Assembly: GCF_900114435.1 (NCBI RefSeq)
Contig: NZ_FOZK01000001.1
Location: 682,001 to 746,000 of the forward strand
Origin: Halomicrobium zhouii
Lineage (GTDB): Archaea > Halobacteriota > Halobacteria > Halobacteriales > Haloarculaceae
Direction: 5' to 3'
Length of the DNA: 64,000 bases
In this document: positions 18,206 through 26,806 of the stretch, one piece after another
How positions within the stretch are numbered: the stretch's first letter is position 1
How the letters are laid out: the number at the start of each line of letters is the position of its first letter
The notes under the pieces: model-generated
What the model saw: the letters and a program-made list of their open reading frames with translations, nothing else
Databases searched by the model: none
What the model was told of the DNA's origin: nothing
Position numbers and translations under genes: made by a program

Positions 18206-19459
18206 TTAGACGCCGGTCGAGTACCGGAGCAGGCCGGCGACGCCGCCGAACGCCGACAGGAGCTGGTCGCCCTTCTCGAAGTCCGTGGAGATGAACAGCG
18301 TCTCGGTCCCGCGCTGGTCGGCGATGTCCATCAGGTGGTCGATGGCGTCCTCGCGCTCGGCCTCGTCGGCGTCGACGGTGGCACCACAGCGCGAGCACTC
18401 GTGGTCCGGCGTCGACTTCCGGCGGTCGAGCATCTCGCGCTCGTCGTGGCCGTTCTCGCAGGTGTAGGTGACGACGTCCTGGCGCAGGTCCTCGGAGATG
18501 AGCAGCTGGTCGACGGCGCCCATGATGAGGTTCTCGCGGGTCGGCTCGAAGCCGTAGGTGGCCTCGTTGCCGTCGTGGAGCTCCTTGAAGAACTGCTCCA
18601 TCGCCTGCTTGTCCTCCAGCATCTCGCGCTCGGCGAGCACCTCGCTGGCGGCGTCGACCAGGTCGTACAGCCCCGACTCGTCGGTGTAGGCGACGTCGAA
18701 CTTGCCGAGGACGCTGTCCTGGAGCTCGTGGTGGAGGTAGTCGCCGTCGAGGAACTCGTCTTTCGTCGGCGAGGGGCCGCCGACGAGCACGCCGTCGAGT
18801 TCGTGGCGCCGCGAGACGAACAGGTCGTTGGCCATCCCGGCGACCTCCTGGTAGAAGTTGTCGATGGCTTCCAGGCGCAGGCGGGCGAATCGCTGGGCGG
18901 ACTGGCCACCTTTGCGCTGCTTGCCGGGGACCAGCGACGAGGCTGACTTGACCGGTTCGACGCGCTTGCCCTTGAGCCAGCCGACGTTCGCCTCCCGTCG
19001 GTCGAGCACGATGAGACCGAACAGGCCGCTGTCGGCCAGCATGTTCTCCAGGGGCTCGGTCAGGAAGTGCGAATCGCAATGGTAGCGGAACGACTGGATC
19101 GGCTCGGGCGGGCTGTCCAGCACCTCGGTGACCATGTCGGTCTGGCCGCCGCCGGCGTCGACGGCGCCCGAGAACAGCACGGTCCCGTTCTTCGGTGGGT
19201 GGGTGTCGTAGTAGCGCAGCCGGTCCTTGATGCTGGTCAGGGCGTCCTGGACGTTCGTTCGGGTGTCCTTCGACTTGATGTTCGACGCCTCGGAGTGCTC
19301 CTGCGTGACGTGAGCGACGACGTCGCTGACGAGCTTGTCCTCGGGAACGTAGATAGAGACGAGCTGGGTCCCGGACCCATCGTAGCCCTTGAGTTCCTCT
19401 ATCACCTTCCGGAACTCGTACTTCTGTTTGTCTGTCTGCTCCTGCTCTTGCTCGCTCAT
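18206..19459 (-). CDS. prf1: Peptide chain release factor aRF1
   Basis: The product has 417 residues, the archaeal length. NIKS at 60-63 is the stop-codon reading motif, and GGQ at 184-186 (GKQRKGGQSAQRFAR) triggers peptide release. A zinc-ribbon-like insert (CENGHDE ... HECSRCGA) lies about residues 325-353. It recognises all three stop codons and partners with an aPelota-type or ABCE1 recycling factor in archaea. It is a single gene with its promoter in the repeat-rich gap upstream. Confidence 0.96.
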   Translation of the reverse strand: MSEQEQEQTDKQKYEFRKVIEELKGYDGSGTQLVSIYVPEDKLVSDVVAHVTQEHSEASNIKSKDTRTNVQDALTSIKDRLRYYDTHPPKNGTVLFSGAVDAGGGQTDMVTEVLDSPPEPIQSFRYHCDSHFLTEPLENMLADSGLFGLIVLDRREANVGWLKGKRVEPVKSASSLVPGKQRKGGQSAQRFARLRLEAIDNFYQEVAGMANDLFVSRRHELDGVLVGGPSPTKDEFLDGDYLHHELQDSVLGKFDVAYTDESGLYDLVDAASEVLAEREMLEDKQAMEQFFKELHDGNEATYGFEPTRENLIMGAVDQLLISEDLRQDVVTYTCENGHDEREMLDRRKSTPDHECSRCGATVDADEAEREDAIDHLMDIADQRGTETLFISTDFEKGDQLLSAFGGVAGLLRYSTGV

Positions 19460-19818
19460 TAGGCATGAATTGGCCGAGGGAGCGTAAGAAAGTGTTGACA
19501 GGGAGGCGCGCCCGAAGGGCGGGCCTCCGTATGGCGAACGGGAAGCGCTAGCGACCCGTGAGCAGCGGTCGGGGCGCGAGCGAAGCGAGCGGCCCGACGT
19601 ACGTGCGAGCGGGAGCGAACGGAGTGAGCGACACGCGAGCAGCGGTCGGTCCCGACTGAAAGGAGGGACCGACGAACGTGCGAACGGCGACCCGCGGGAG
19701 CCGTGAGCAGGGAGGCGCGCGACGACCGAAGCGAGGGGGCGCCTTATGGCGAGCGGGCCTACAGCCGACGCCGCCCGCCGACACCATCAAGCATCAGCGT
19801 CACTCACACGTAGCCAAC
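19460..19818. repeat. Repeat block between prf1 and the LarA-like gene
   Basis: This 359-bp gap has no gene. It begins with the prf1 promoter (CTTTCTTACGC on the minus strand). An 11-of-12-bp hairpin with a GAA loop follows (GGAGGCGCGCCC 19502-19513 with GGGCGGGCCTCC 19517-19528). The rest repeats phrases such as CGAACGGAGTGAGCG, GTGAGCAG and CGGTCGG with ACGTGCGAAC, also seen near 12540 and 51610-51690. The A/T content is too low for a strong promoter before 19819. Confidence 0.6.
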
Positions 19819-21129
19819 ATGGTCGATCTCTCGATCCCCGGCCGGGAACGCCTGGAGGGAGCCAACGACTACGACCTTGGGGACCTGCCGCGGTTCGCGC
19901 GGGCGAGGCGCCACCGCGACCCGCCGGCGGTCGACGACGTCCGCGCGGCGACGCAGGACGCGGTCGAAGCGCTAGACTTCTCGGATGTCCCGGCCGGCGG
20001 CGAAGTGGCGATCACGGCCGGGAGTCGGGGCATCGCCGACGCGCCCGAACTGCTGGCGGCGGTCGTCGACGAGGTCGAATTGCGGGGGTACGAGCCGTTC
20101 GTGTTCCCGTCGATGGGGAGCCACGGTGGGGCGACCGCGGAGGGGCAGGTCGAGACGCTCCGGTCGGTGGGGGTCACCGAGGAGCGAGTGGGCTGTCCGA
20201 TCCGGTCGTCGATGGCGGTCGAGGAGGTCGGGACCGACGTCGAGGGCCGGCCGGTGTTCGTCGCCGAAGACGCGCTGGCGGCCGATGGCGTCGTCCTGGC
20301 CAACCGGGTGAAGGCCCACACCGACTACAGCGGCGGGCTGGAGAGCGGTCTGGCGAAGATGGCCGTCGTCGGGATGGGGAAACATCGCGGGGCCGAGGTG
20401 ACCCACAACGCCGCGCTGGCGCGCGGCTTCGACGCGGTGATCGGCGAGCGAGCCGAAATCGTCCTCGACGCGGCGCCGGTCGTCGGTGGGCTCGCGCTGC
20501 TGGAGAACGCCCACGAGCACGCCGCGGAAATCGTCGGTCTCCCCGCGGACCGGATCCTCGACGAAGAGCCCGACCTCCTCGACCGCTCGAAGGAGCTCCT
20601 CGCGACCCTGCCGGTCGACGACCTGGACCTGCTGGTCGTCGACGAGATGGGCAAGGAGATCAGCGGCACCGGGATGGACACCAACGTCCTCGGTCGCGTG
20701 GACTTCCACGGCCAGGCCGAACCCGACGAGCCCGATATCACGCGCGTCTACGTCCGCTCGCTCACCGAGGCGTCCCACGGGAACGCGGTGGGCGTCGGGC
20801 TGGCCGACTTCGCCCACGTCGACGTCCTCGAGGCCATCGACCTGGGCGACACGTACGTCAACATCGCCACGAGCGGCGAGCCCTCGCGGGCGCGCCTGCC
20901 CTATACCGTCCCGGCGGACGCGACGGCGCTCCTCGTCGCCTGCTCGATGACTGGCGTCCGCGACCCGGCGGACCTGCGGGTCGCGCGCATCGAGAACACG
21001 CTGGAACCCGACGACCTGCTGGTCTCCGAACCGGTCGCCGACGAACTCGCCGACCACTCCGAGGTGGCCGTCAGCGACCTCGAACCGCTCGCGTTCGACG
21101 CCGACGGCGAGCTGGAGACGCCGCTCTAA
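19819..21129 (+). CDS. LarA-like (DUF2088) racemase/epimerase family protein
   Basis: The product has 436 residues. The LarA pattern is recognisable: MGSHGGATAEG around His102, RVKAHTDYSGG around His167, and GLAKMAVVGMGKHRGAEVTH with Lys180 and His196. Their spacing is close to that of the catalytic His108/His174, cofactor-bearing Lys184 and nickel-binding His200 of lactate racemase. It may therefore use a nickel-pincer cofactor to racemise a 2-hydroxy acid; the substrate is not lactate for certain. It overlaps tail to tail by four bases with pdxA, whose operon points to four-carbon sugar acids. I chose ATG 19819 over an upstream frame through repeats. Confidence 0.75.
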   Translation: MVDLSIPGRERLEGANDYDLGDLPRFARARRHRDPPAVDDVRAATQDAVEALDFSDVPAGGEVAITAGSRGIADAPELLAAVVDEVELRGYEPFVFPSMGSHGGATAEGQVETLRSVGVTEERVGCPIRSSMAVEEVGTDVEGRPVFVAEDALAADGVVLANRVKAHTDYSGGLESGLAKMAVVGMGKHRGAEVTHNAALARGFDAVIGERAEIVLDAAPVVGGLALLENAHEHAAEIVGLPADRILDEEPDLLDRSKELLATLPVDDLDLLVVDEMGKEISGTGMDTNVLGRVDFHGQAEPDEPDITRVYVRSLTEASHGNAVGVGLADFAHVDVLEAIDLGDTYVNIATSGEPSRARLPYTVPADATALLVACSMTGVRDPADLRVARIENTLEPDDLLVSEPVADELADHSEVAVSDLEPLAFDADGELETPL

Positions 21130-22124
21130 TTCCTGGCCATCCGCGCCGCGAGTTCGACCGCGTCGACCAGGCTCTCCTCGGAGGCGATCCCCTCGCCGGC
21201 GATGTCGAAGGCCGTCCCGTGGTCGACGCTCGTCCGGACGATGGGGAGGCCGATGGTGACGTTGACGCCGCTGACGCCCCCTGATTCGAAGCCGAGCATC
21301 TTGATGGGGATGTGGCCCTGGTCGTGGTACATGGCGACGACGCAGTCGACGTCGTCGCCCGCGGCGGCCTGCGAGAAGACGGTGTCCGGCGACTCGGGAC
21401 CGACGACGTCGATACCCTCGTTCTGCGCGCGCTCAATAGCTGGCTCGATTTCTTCGGCCTCGGCGTCGCCGAGCAGGCCGCCGTCGCTGGCGTGGGGGTT
21501 GAGCCCCGCGACGGCGACGGTCGGTGCGTCGACGTCGAGAGAGCGCAAGGCGTCGTCGGTGACGCGGACGGTCTGGAACACCCGCTCCTCGGTGACGAGG
21601 TCGCAGGCCTCCGAGAGTGGCACGTGCGTACTGACGTGGCTGACGCGCAGGTCGTCCTCGACGAGCAGCATCGAGTAGTGGTCGGTGTCGGTGTAGTCGG
21701 CGAGCATCCCCGTGTGGCCGGCGTACTCGCTGCCGGCCATGCGGGTGGCCTGCTTGTTGATCGGCGCCGTCGTGATGGCGTCGACGGCCCCCGACGTCGC
21801 GAGTTCGATGGCCCGCTCGACGTACTCCAGGCTCGCCGCGCCGTAGGCCTCCCGGAGGTCGCCGTAGGAGAGGTCCGAGACGTTGTCGAGGTCTATCACG
21901 TCGATAATCTCCTGGTCGTCGCGGGCGTCGGCGGGGTCGTCGACGGTTCGAATCGACAGGGGCGATCCGCTGACCTCGACGGCATCCCGGAGGACGTCGG
22001 CGTCGCCTACGACGACGGGGATCGCGTCCCGACTCGCCCGCGCGTGGCCCTTCACGATCACTTCGCTGCCGACGCCGGCGGGGTCGCCCATCGTCACGGC
22101 GACGACCGGCTTGTGCTCACTCAT
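21126..22124 (-). CDS. pdxA: PdxA-family dehydrogenase (probable 4-phospho-tetronate dehydrogenase)
   Basis: The product has 332 residues. Family landmarks are VAVTMGDPAGVGSEV at the N-terminus, TTAPINKQA, GHTGML, STHVPL (metal-binding His167) and AMYHDQGHIPIKM (metal-binding His near 268). True PdxA acts in vitamin B6 synthesis. Paralogs called PdxA2 oxidise and decarboxylate 4-phospho-D-threonate or -erythronate to dihydroxyacetone phosphate. Here the gene start overlaps the end of a DUF1537 kinase by eight bases. That pairing is diagnostic for the tetronate pathway, so I favour the catabolic role. Confidence 0.85.
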   Translation of the reverse strand: MSEHKPVVAVTMGDPAGVGSEVIVKGHARASRDAIPVVVGDADVLRDAVEVSGSPLSIRTVDDPADARDDQEIIDVIDLDNVSDLSYGDLREAYGAASLEYVERAIELATSGAVDAITTAPINKQATRMAGSEYAGHTGMLADYTDTDHYSMLLVEDDLRVSHVSTHVPLSEACDLVTEERVFQTVRVTDDALRSLDVDAPTVAVAGLNPHASDGGLLGDAEAEEIEPAIERAQNEGIDVVGPESPDTVFSQAAAGDDVDCVVAMYHDQGHIPIKMLGFESGGVSGVNVTIGLPIVRTSVDHGTAFDIAGEGIASEESLVDAVELAARMARN

Positions 22125-23379
22125 CGTACCCAGCGAGGGCGTCGAGGCAGTTACGGATTGTCCTCCAGTCGCCGAAGGCGCCGGCTTTCGTGACGACTGG
22201 ACGGTCGGCCGCGGCGCCGCCGACCACTCGGCCGACTGGGACTCCGTCCTCGACTGCCCGTCCGGTGAGGCGGAGGCCCTCGGCGTCGAGCGCGTCGAGC
22301 GTCGCCGCGGCGACGGCCCCGCCGGAGAGCAGGTAGCCCCCCGGCGACGACGCCCTGGTGACTCGCGCCGCGACGGCCGCCAGCCCCGAGGCGACGCGCT
22401 CGCGCGCCACCGAACCCGAGAGACCGGCCGCGTCGGCGGCCTGGAGGGTAGCCTCGACGTCCGCGGTCGATTCGGCCGCCGTGACGACGGCGGCCGTTCC
22501 GTCCTCGATTCGATCGAGGGTCTGTTCGACGGCCGCCGCGACGGCCGTCGCCTCGTCGTCGATCAGGGCGGGGCCGTCCAGGACGACGACCTGTTCGTCG
22601 GGGAGCGCGTCGAGCTGGTCGAACGTCCGGGGACTGGCGCTGCCGACGACGCCGAGGACCGGGTCGGTTTCGCGCCCGACGGTGACGTGGCGGGCGAGTC
22701 CGGCGCTGCCCACGTACACCACGTCGAGCGGGCTGTCAGCGAGCCCAGCGCCGGCGGTGCCGGTGGCGTCTGGGGCGCCGGCGGCGATGGCGGCGAGGTG
22801 GTCGTCTGTCGCCGCGTCGCAGGTGACGACCACCGGGCCATCCTCACCTGCGGCGTCCGCGAGTCGGTCGGCGACCGTCGACGCGTCCCCGACGGCGTCG
22901 ACCGGGAGGTGCTCGACGGGGTAGTTCGAGTCAGCGAAGCGCGTCGGCAGGTGGGAGGTCTCGACGGGTGCGTCGGGGTCGGACCCGGCGGCCGTCTCGG
23001 CGACGGGGGTCCCGTCGACGAGGTGGTAGCCGCCGACGGTCGTCCGGCCTTCGGCGGGGAACGCGGGGGCGACCAGGGCCAGGTCCGCGCCGCTGGCCGC
23101 GATGGCGGCGTCGACCTCCGCGACGAGGTTGCCCCTGAGCGTCGAGTCGACCTTCTTGTAGACCAGGTCGGGGTCCCGGGTCGTCACGACCTCTCGTACT
23201 CGCTCGCCGGCGGTGGTCGCGTCGGCGTAGCGCGAGTCCGTGTCGACGACGAGGACGTCCGCGGTGGCCGAGTGGTCGCGGCCGACGACGACCGTCTCGA
23301 AGCCGCGGGCGGCGAACTGGTGGCCCGTGTCGCAGGCGCCCGAGCGGTCGTCGGCGACGACCAGCGTCGTGGCTGTCAT
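22117..23379 (-). CDS. DUF1537 four-carbon sugar-acid kinase (threonate/erythronate kinase type)
   Basis: The product has 420 residues from ATG 23379. VVADDRSGACDTGHQFAARG at the N-terminus, YKKVDSTLRGNLVAEV, APAFPAEGRTTVGGYHLVDG and the C-terminal LSGGAVAA loop are the landmarks of the OtnK/DtnK family, which phosphorylates D-erythronate or D-threonate at C4. It is the first gene of a two-gene operon with pdxA (8-base overlap). An in-frame ATG at 23406 would add nine residues; I prefer 23379 because the family begins close to VVADD. A much longer frame extending upstream is not real. Confidence 0.85.
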   Translation of the reverse strand: MTATTLVVADDRSGACDTGHQFAARGFETVVVGRDHSATADVLVVDTDSRYADATTAGERVREVVTTRDPDLVYKKVDSTLRGNLVAEVDAAIAASGADLALVAPAFPAEGRTTVGGYHLVDGTPVAETAAGSDPDAPVETSHLPTRFADSNYPVEHLPVDAVGDASTVADRLADAAGEDGPVVVTCDAATDDHLAAIAAGAPDATGTAGAGLADSPLDVVYVGSAGLARHVTVGRETDPVLGVVGSASPRTFDQLDALPDEQVVVLDGPALIDDEATAVAAAVEQTLDRIEDGTAAVVTAAESTADVEATLQAADAAGLSGSVARERVASGLAAVAARVTRASSPGGYLLSGGAVAAATLDALDAEGLRLTGRAVEDGVPVGRVVGGAAADRPVVTKAGAFGDWRTIRNCLDALAGYDE

Positions 23380-23476
23380 ACCCTCGGCCAGGGCTCGGTC
23401 GGTCATAAGCGGTGGGTCGCGGGCACAGAACCTGTGTGGCGTATGACGGGTCTCTCCGGCCGCTGCGACGGACGGC

Positions 23477-23486
23477 TTTATATGAT
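23477..23486 (+). promoter_or_regulatory. TATA box of minD-like gene
   Basis: TTTATATGAT lies about 33 bases before the ATG at 23515, implying a transcript with a very short leader. The divergent kinase operon begins only about 100 bases to the left, so control sites may be shared. Confidence 0.6.
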
Positions 23487-23514
23487 AGCCATTCCTGTGC
23501 CTACCTAGCACACT

Positions 23515-24333
23515 ATGGCGGGGTACGTTTGCACGATCGCGGGCGGGAAAGGAGGGGTCGGCAAGACCACCACCGCGGTCAACGTCGGTGCCGCGCTGCA
23601 GGAGAAGGGCCACGACGTGGTGGTGGTGGACGCCGACCTGGGGATGGCGAATCTGGGGGCCATGCTCGGTATCGACCACGCGACCAGTCTCCACGAGATA
23701 CTCGCCGGCGACGCGGCCGTGAGCGAGGCACTGACCGACGCGCCGGGCGGGCTGACGATCATCCCCGGCGAGCAGAGCCTCGACGCTTTCGCCGACGCCG
23801 ACCCGGCGAAGCTCAGGCAGGTGATCAAGACGCTGCGCAACGCCTACGACGTCGTCATGATCGACACCGGTGCGGGGCTGAGCCACGAGGTGGCCGTCCC
23901 GCTCGGCCTGGCCGACGGCATCGTCCTCGTGACGACGCCCGACGACGTCGCCGTCGGCGACACCGTCAAGACGGCCCAGCTGGCCGACCGCATCGACGGC
24001 GACGTCATCGGCGCCGTCCTCAACCGGGTGACCCGCCACACCGACGTCGCCGAGATCCAGGACCGCCTTGGCTTCCAGTTGCTCGCCGTCGTCCCCGACG
24101 ACCAGAAGGCGACCAGCGAGGAACCCCTCGTCGTCAACACGCCCGAGAGCCCCGCCGCCGAGGCGTTCCGGCTGCTGACCGACAACCTCGACGGCCTCTT
24201 CTTCGGCGGCAAGACCGTGGGAGAACTGGAGACGGTGTTCGAGGAGGAGTGGTTCGTCGACGGCGACGCCGACGAGGACGACGAGGACGAGGAAGAAGAG
24301 GAGTCCGGCGGCGTCTTCGGCCTGTTCAACTAG
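23515..24333 (+). CDS. minD: MinD/ParA-family P-loop ATPase
   Basis: The product has 272 residues. The deviant Walker A motif GGKGGVGKTTT (residues 10-20), VVDADLGMANLG and MIDTGAGLSH are typical of MinD. MinD-like ATPases dimerise on membranes and position other complexes; in haloarchaea, paralogs affect chemotaxis-array and motility placement. The C-terminus has an Asp/Glu-only run of about 15 residues, then GGVFGLFN, a short hydrophobic end that could serve as membrane anchor. Which of the several haloarchaeal MinD paralogs this is cannot be decided from sequence alone. Confidence 0.85.
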   Translation: MAGYVCTIAGGKGGVGKTTTAVNVGAALQEKGHDVVVVDADLGMANLGAMLGIDHATSLHEILAGDAAVSEALTDAPGGLTIIPGEQSLDAFADADPAKLRQVIKTLRNAYDVVMIDTGAGLSHEVAVPLGLADGIVLVTTPDDVAVGDTVKTAQLADRIDGDVIGAVLNRVTRHTDVAEIQDRLGFQLLAVVPDDQKATSEEPLVVNTPESPAAEAFRLLTDNLDGLFFGGKTVGELETVFEEEWFVDGDADEDDEDEEEEESGGVFGLFN

Positions 24334-24470
24334 GTGGCGATGTGTCCGCGGGAGTCGTGGTGTTCTTCGTCTCTACTGCTAACGACTGCTCGATCTGTTC
24401 AGTACAGGTGAGCTACGTATCGATTGGTGGGTTACAGGATTGTCGCTCTTGGCACGAAGTCGAACAACTC
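24334..24470. other. Gap left of palindromic element A
   Basis: This 137-bp stretch follows minD. It is more A/T-rich than its neighbours, with runs such as CTGCTAACGACTGCTCG and TACGTATCGATTGG. I see no gene, TATA-driven frame or repeat. It ends in AACAAC just before the inverted terminal repeat of element A. Confidence 0.3.
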
Positions 24471-24860
24471 GAAAGCCCTCGGTGCGCTCGCCTCGTGCGA
24501 CTCGCTGTGCTCCTCACTTCGTTGCGGTGCTTACTTCGTCGGACGTCGGCGACCGCACCTCGCCCTTTCATTCCGCCAGGATCAGCCTCGCTCGCGCGAT
24601 GAAACGCGCTCGCGATTATGGCCACCAAACCTCCCCGAATTCGCGCCGTCCGGCGCGAATCACGCTTCCTTCAGCAACTGCGCGGCGGTCGGCCGGGAGC
24701 GCGTTTTATCGCGCGACCAGGGGAAGGGCAGGGTTGCGGTGCTGTGCGGGCCTGGCGGACTGAAAGGGCGAGGCGGGCTCCGGGAACCCGGGCGCAGTAA
24801 GCACCGCAGCGCAGCGAGGAGCGCAGCAAGCCCCGGGACCGGAGCGCGCCGAGGGCTTTC
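24471..24860. repeat. Nested palindromic element, copy A (390 bp)
   Basis: The ends are inverted repeats: GAAAGCCCTCGGTGCGCTC at the left and GAGCGCGCCGAGGGCTTTC at the right, each next to AACAAC. Inside, CGCCCTTTCATTCCGCCAGG (24561-24580) pairs with CCTGGCGGACTGAAAGGGCG (24751-24770). Further in, TCGCGCGATGAAACGCGCTC (24592-24611) pairs with GAGCGCGTTTTATCGCGCGA (24697-24716), 19 of 20 matching. The centre is not symmetric. Element B at 33442-33757 is the same element in the opposite direction. No frame codes a believable protein; a non-autonomous mobile element or a structured RNA are both possible. Confidence 0.85.
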
Positions 24861-24985
24861 TGGTTGTTAGCAGTCTCCTTTCTTCCAGCACTATCTCACC
24901 ATATCACCCGAGCAATTCACAAACCAGGCCTTGCACCGGAGCTAACGGCCGAACAGACGAACCAAACACCAAATCCCCTCGACGA

Positions 24986-26737
24986 TCACATCGAGTCGGG
25001 CGCCTCGACGCCGAGCGCGTCGAGCGAGTTCGCGACAGCGTGGCGAGCGGCCGATACGAGCGCGAGCCGGGCGTCGCGGGTCTCCGCTTCGTCGGCCGTG
25101 AGCACCGGGCACTCGCGGTAGAAGGCGTTGAACCGCTCGGCCAGCGTCCGGGTGTACGTCGCGACGACGTGGGGGCGGAGTTCGTCGGCCGACTGCTCGA
25201 TAACGGCCGGGAAGCGGGCGATGGCCCGCAGGAGGTCTTCGGCCTCCTGGGCGTCGAGGGCGCCGTAGTCGACGCCGTCCGGCACCTCGCCGCCGACTTC
25301 GTCCAGGATCCCACAGCAGCGCGCGTGGACGTACTGGACGTAGGGGGCGGACTGGGCCTCGAAGTCCAGGGCCCGTTCCCACTCGAAGGTGATGCCCTTG
25401 GTCGGCTGCTTGGCGACGATGTCGTAGCGGACGGCGCCGACGCCGACCTGGTGGGCGATGCGCTCGACGTCGGCCTCGGTCAGGTCGTCGTCGCGGATGC
25501 GGTCGTCCATGCGCTCCTCGACCTCGTCGCGGGCGCGGGAGACGGCCTCGTCCAGCAGGTCGTCGAGGTCGATGCCGGTGCCCTCGCGCGTACTCATGCC
25601 GCCCTCGGGGAGGTTGACCCACGAGTAGTGGATCGAGCGGATGCGGTCGGTGTCGTTGCCCAGCAGGTCGAGCGTGGCGTCGAGCTGGTCGGCCTGGAGC
25701 TTGTGGTCCTCGCCCAGCACCGTGACGGCCTCGTCGAAGTTGGCGAGCTTCCACTCGTGGTGGGCCAGGTCGCGCGTGGTGTACAGCGAGGTGCCGTCCG
25801 AGCGGAGGAACACCATGTTCTTCTCGATGCCGTAGTCGTCGAGTTCCAGTTGCCAGGCGTCCTCCTCGAAGATGGCCTGGTCGAGTTCCTTGAGCCGGTC
25901 GACCAGGTCGTCGGTCGAGCCGTCGCGCATGAAGCGGGTCTCCTTGACGAACTCGTCGAACTCCGCCGGCAAGCGAGCCAGGGTGTCGGTCATCCCCGAC
26001 AGCACCGTGTCGACGACCTCGCCGACGCGCTCGTAGGTCTCCTCGTCGCCCTCCTCCAGGCCCTGGAGGATCGCCTGAATCTCGTTCTCGGCCTCGTCGA
26101 CGCGGTCGGCGTCGGCGTCTTCGAGGAATGCATTGCCCTTGCGGTAGTACCGGACCATGTCGTACTCCGGGGAGTCCCGTTCGGGTTCGGGCAGGTCGTC
26201 CTCGTCGAAGGTCTCGTAGGCCCAGGTGAACACCGCGATCTGGCGGCCGGCGTCGTTGACGTAGTAGTGGGTCTCGACGTCGTAGCCGGCGTACTCGAGC
26301 ACGCGAGCCAGCGCGTCGCCGATGATGGGGTTGCGCGCCCGGCCGACGTGGACCGGCCCCGTCGGGTTCGCGGAGGTGTGCTCGACGACGACGCTGGTGT
26401 CGCGCTCGGGCAGGTGCCCGAAGCCGTCGGCCTGCGCGGCTTCCAGTGTCTCGGCGAAGTAGGCGTCGCTCGGCAGGAAGTTGACGTAGGGGCCCTGGGT
26501 TTCGACACTCTCGACGTAGTCGAGGCCGGCGGCGTCGATTTCACTGGCTATCTCGCTCGCGACTTCCGGCGGCGGCGCGCCCAGTTCGCCGGCCAGCCGG
26601 TAGGAGGCGCTGGAGGCCACGACGGCCGGCACGTCCTCCGGCGGCTCTTCGATCCCCAGGTCGTCTGTCGGGAGGTCGAGCGCTTCCAGCGCCCCGGTCA
26701 GGGCGTCCTCAACCTCCGCGCGGAGCTGCAGGAACAT
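24986..26737 (-). CDS. argS: Arginyl-tRNA synthetase
   Basis: The product has 583 residues, a class I synthetase charging tRNA-Arg. The N-terminal Add-1 domain (1-115) is followed by the HIGH-type motif HVGRARN (130-136) after [25 protein letters not shown] corresponds to the KMSKS-region loop. The C-terminal helical anticodon-binding domain ends [16 protein letters not shown]. Asp/Glu content is high throughout. The site-2 protease gene lies 69 bases upstream on the same strand. Confidence 0.96.
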   Translation of the reverse strand: MFLQLRAEVEDALTGALEALDLPTDDLGIEEPPEDVPAVVASSASYRLAGELGAPPPEVASEIASEIDAAGLDYVESVETQGPYVNFLPSDAYFAETLEAAQADGFGHLPERDTSVVVEHTSANPTGPVHVGRARNPIIGDALARVLEYAGYDVETHYYVNDAGRQIAVFTWAYETFDEDDLPEPERDSPEYDMVRYYRKGNAFLEDADADRVDEAENEIQAILQGLEEGDEETYERVGEVVDTVLSGMTDTLARLPAEFDEFVKETRFMRDGSTDDLVDRLKELDQAIFEEDAWQLELDDYGIEKNMVFLRSDGTSLYTTRDLAHHEWKLANFDEAVTVLGEDHKLQADQLDATLDLLGNDTDRIRSIHYSWVNLPEGGMSTREGTGIDLDDLLDEAVSRARDEVEERMDDRIRDDDLTEADVERIAHQVGVGAVRYDIVAKQPTKGITFEWERALDFEAQSAPYVQYVHARCCGILDEVGGEVPDGVDYGALDAQEAEDLLRAIARFPAVIEQSADELRPHVVATYTRTLAERFNAFYRECPVLTADEAETRDARLALVSAARHAVANSLDALGVEAPDSM

Positions 26738-26806
26738 ACTCGCGCTATCAGGGGCGCCGGTATAGGAATAACGAATGCCCCGTCCGCGGAAGCTGCCGAA
26801 CGCCGG

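Noticed and set aside
22117-24039. 640-residue reading of the DUF1537 kinase
   Set aside because: The extra N-terminus runs through the minD promoter and antisense to minD. The family start is near 23379.
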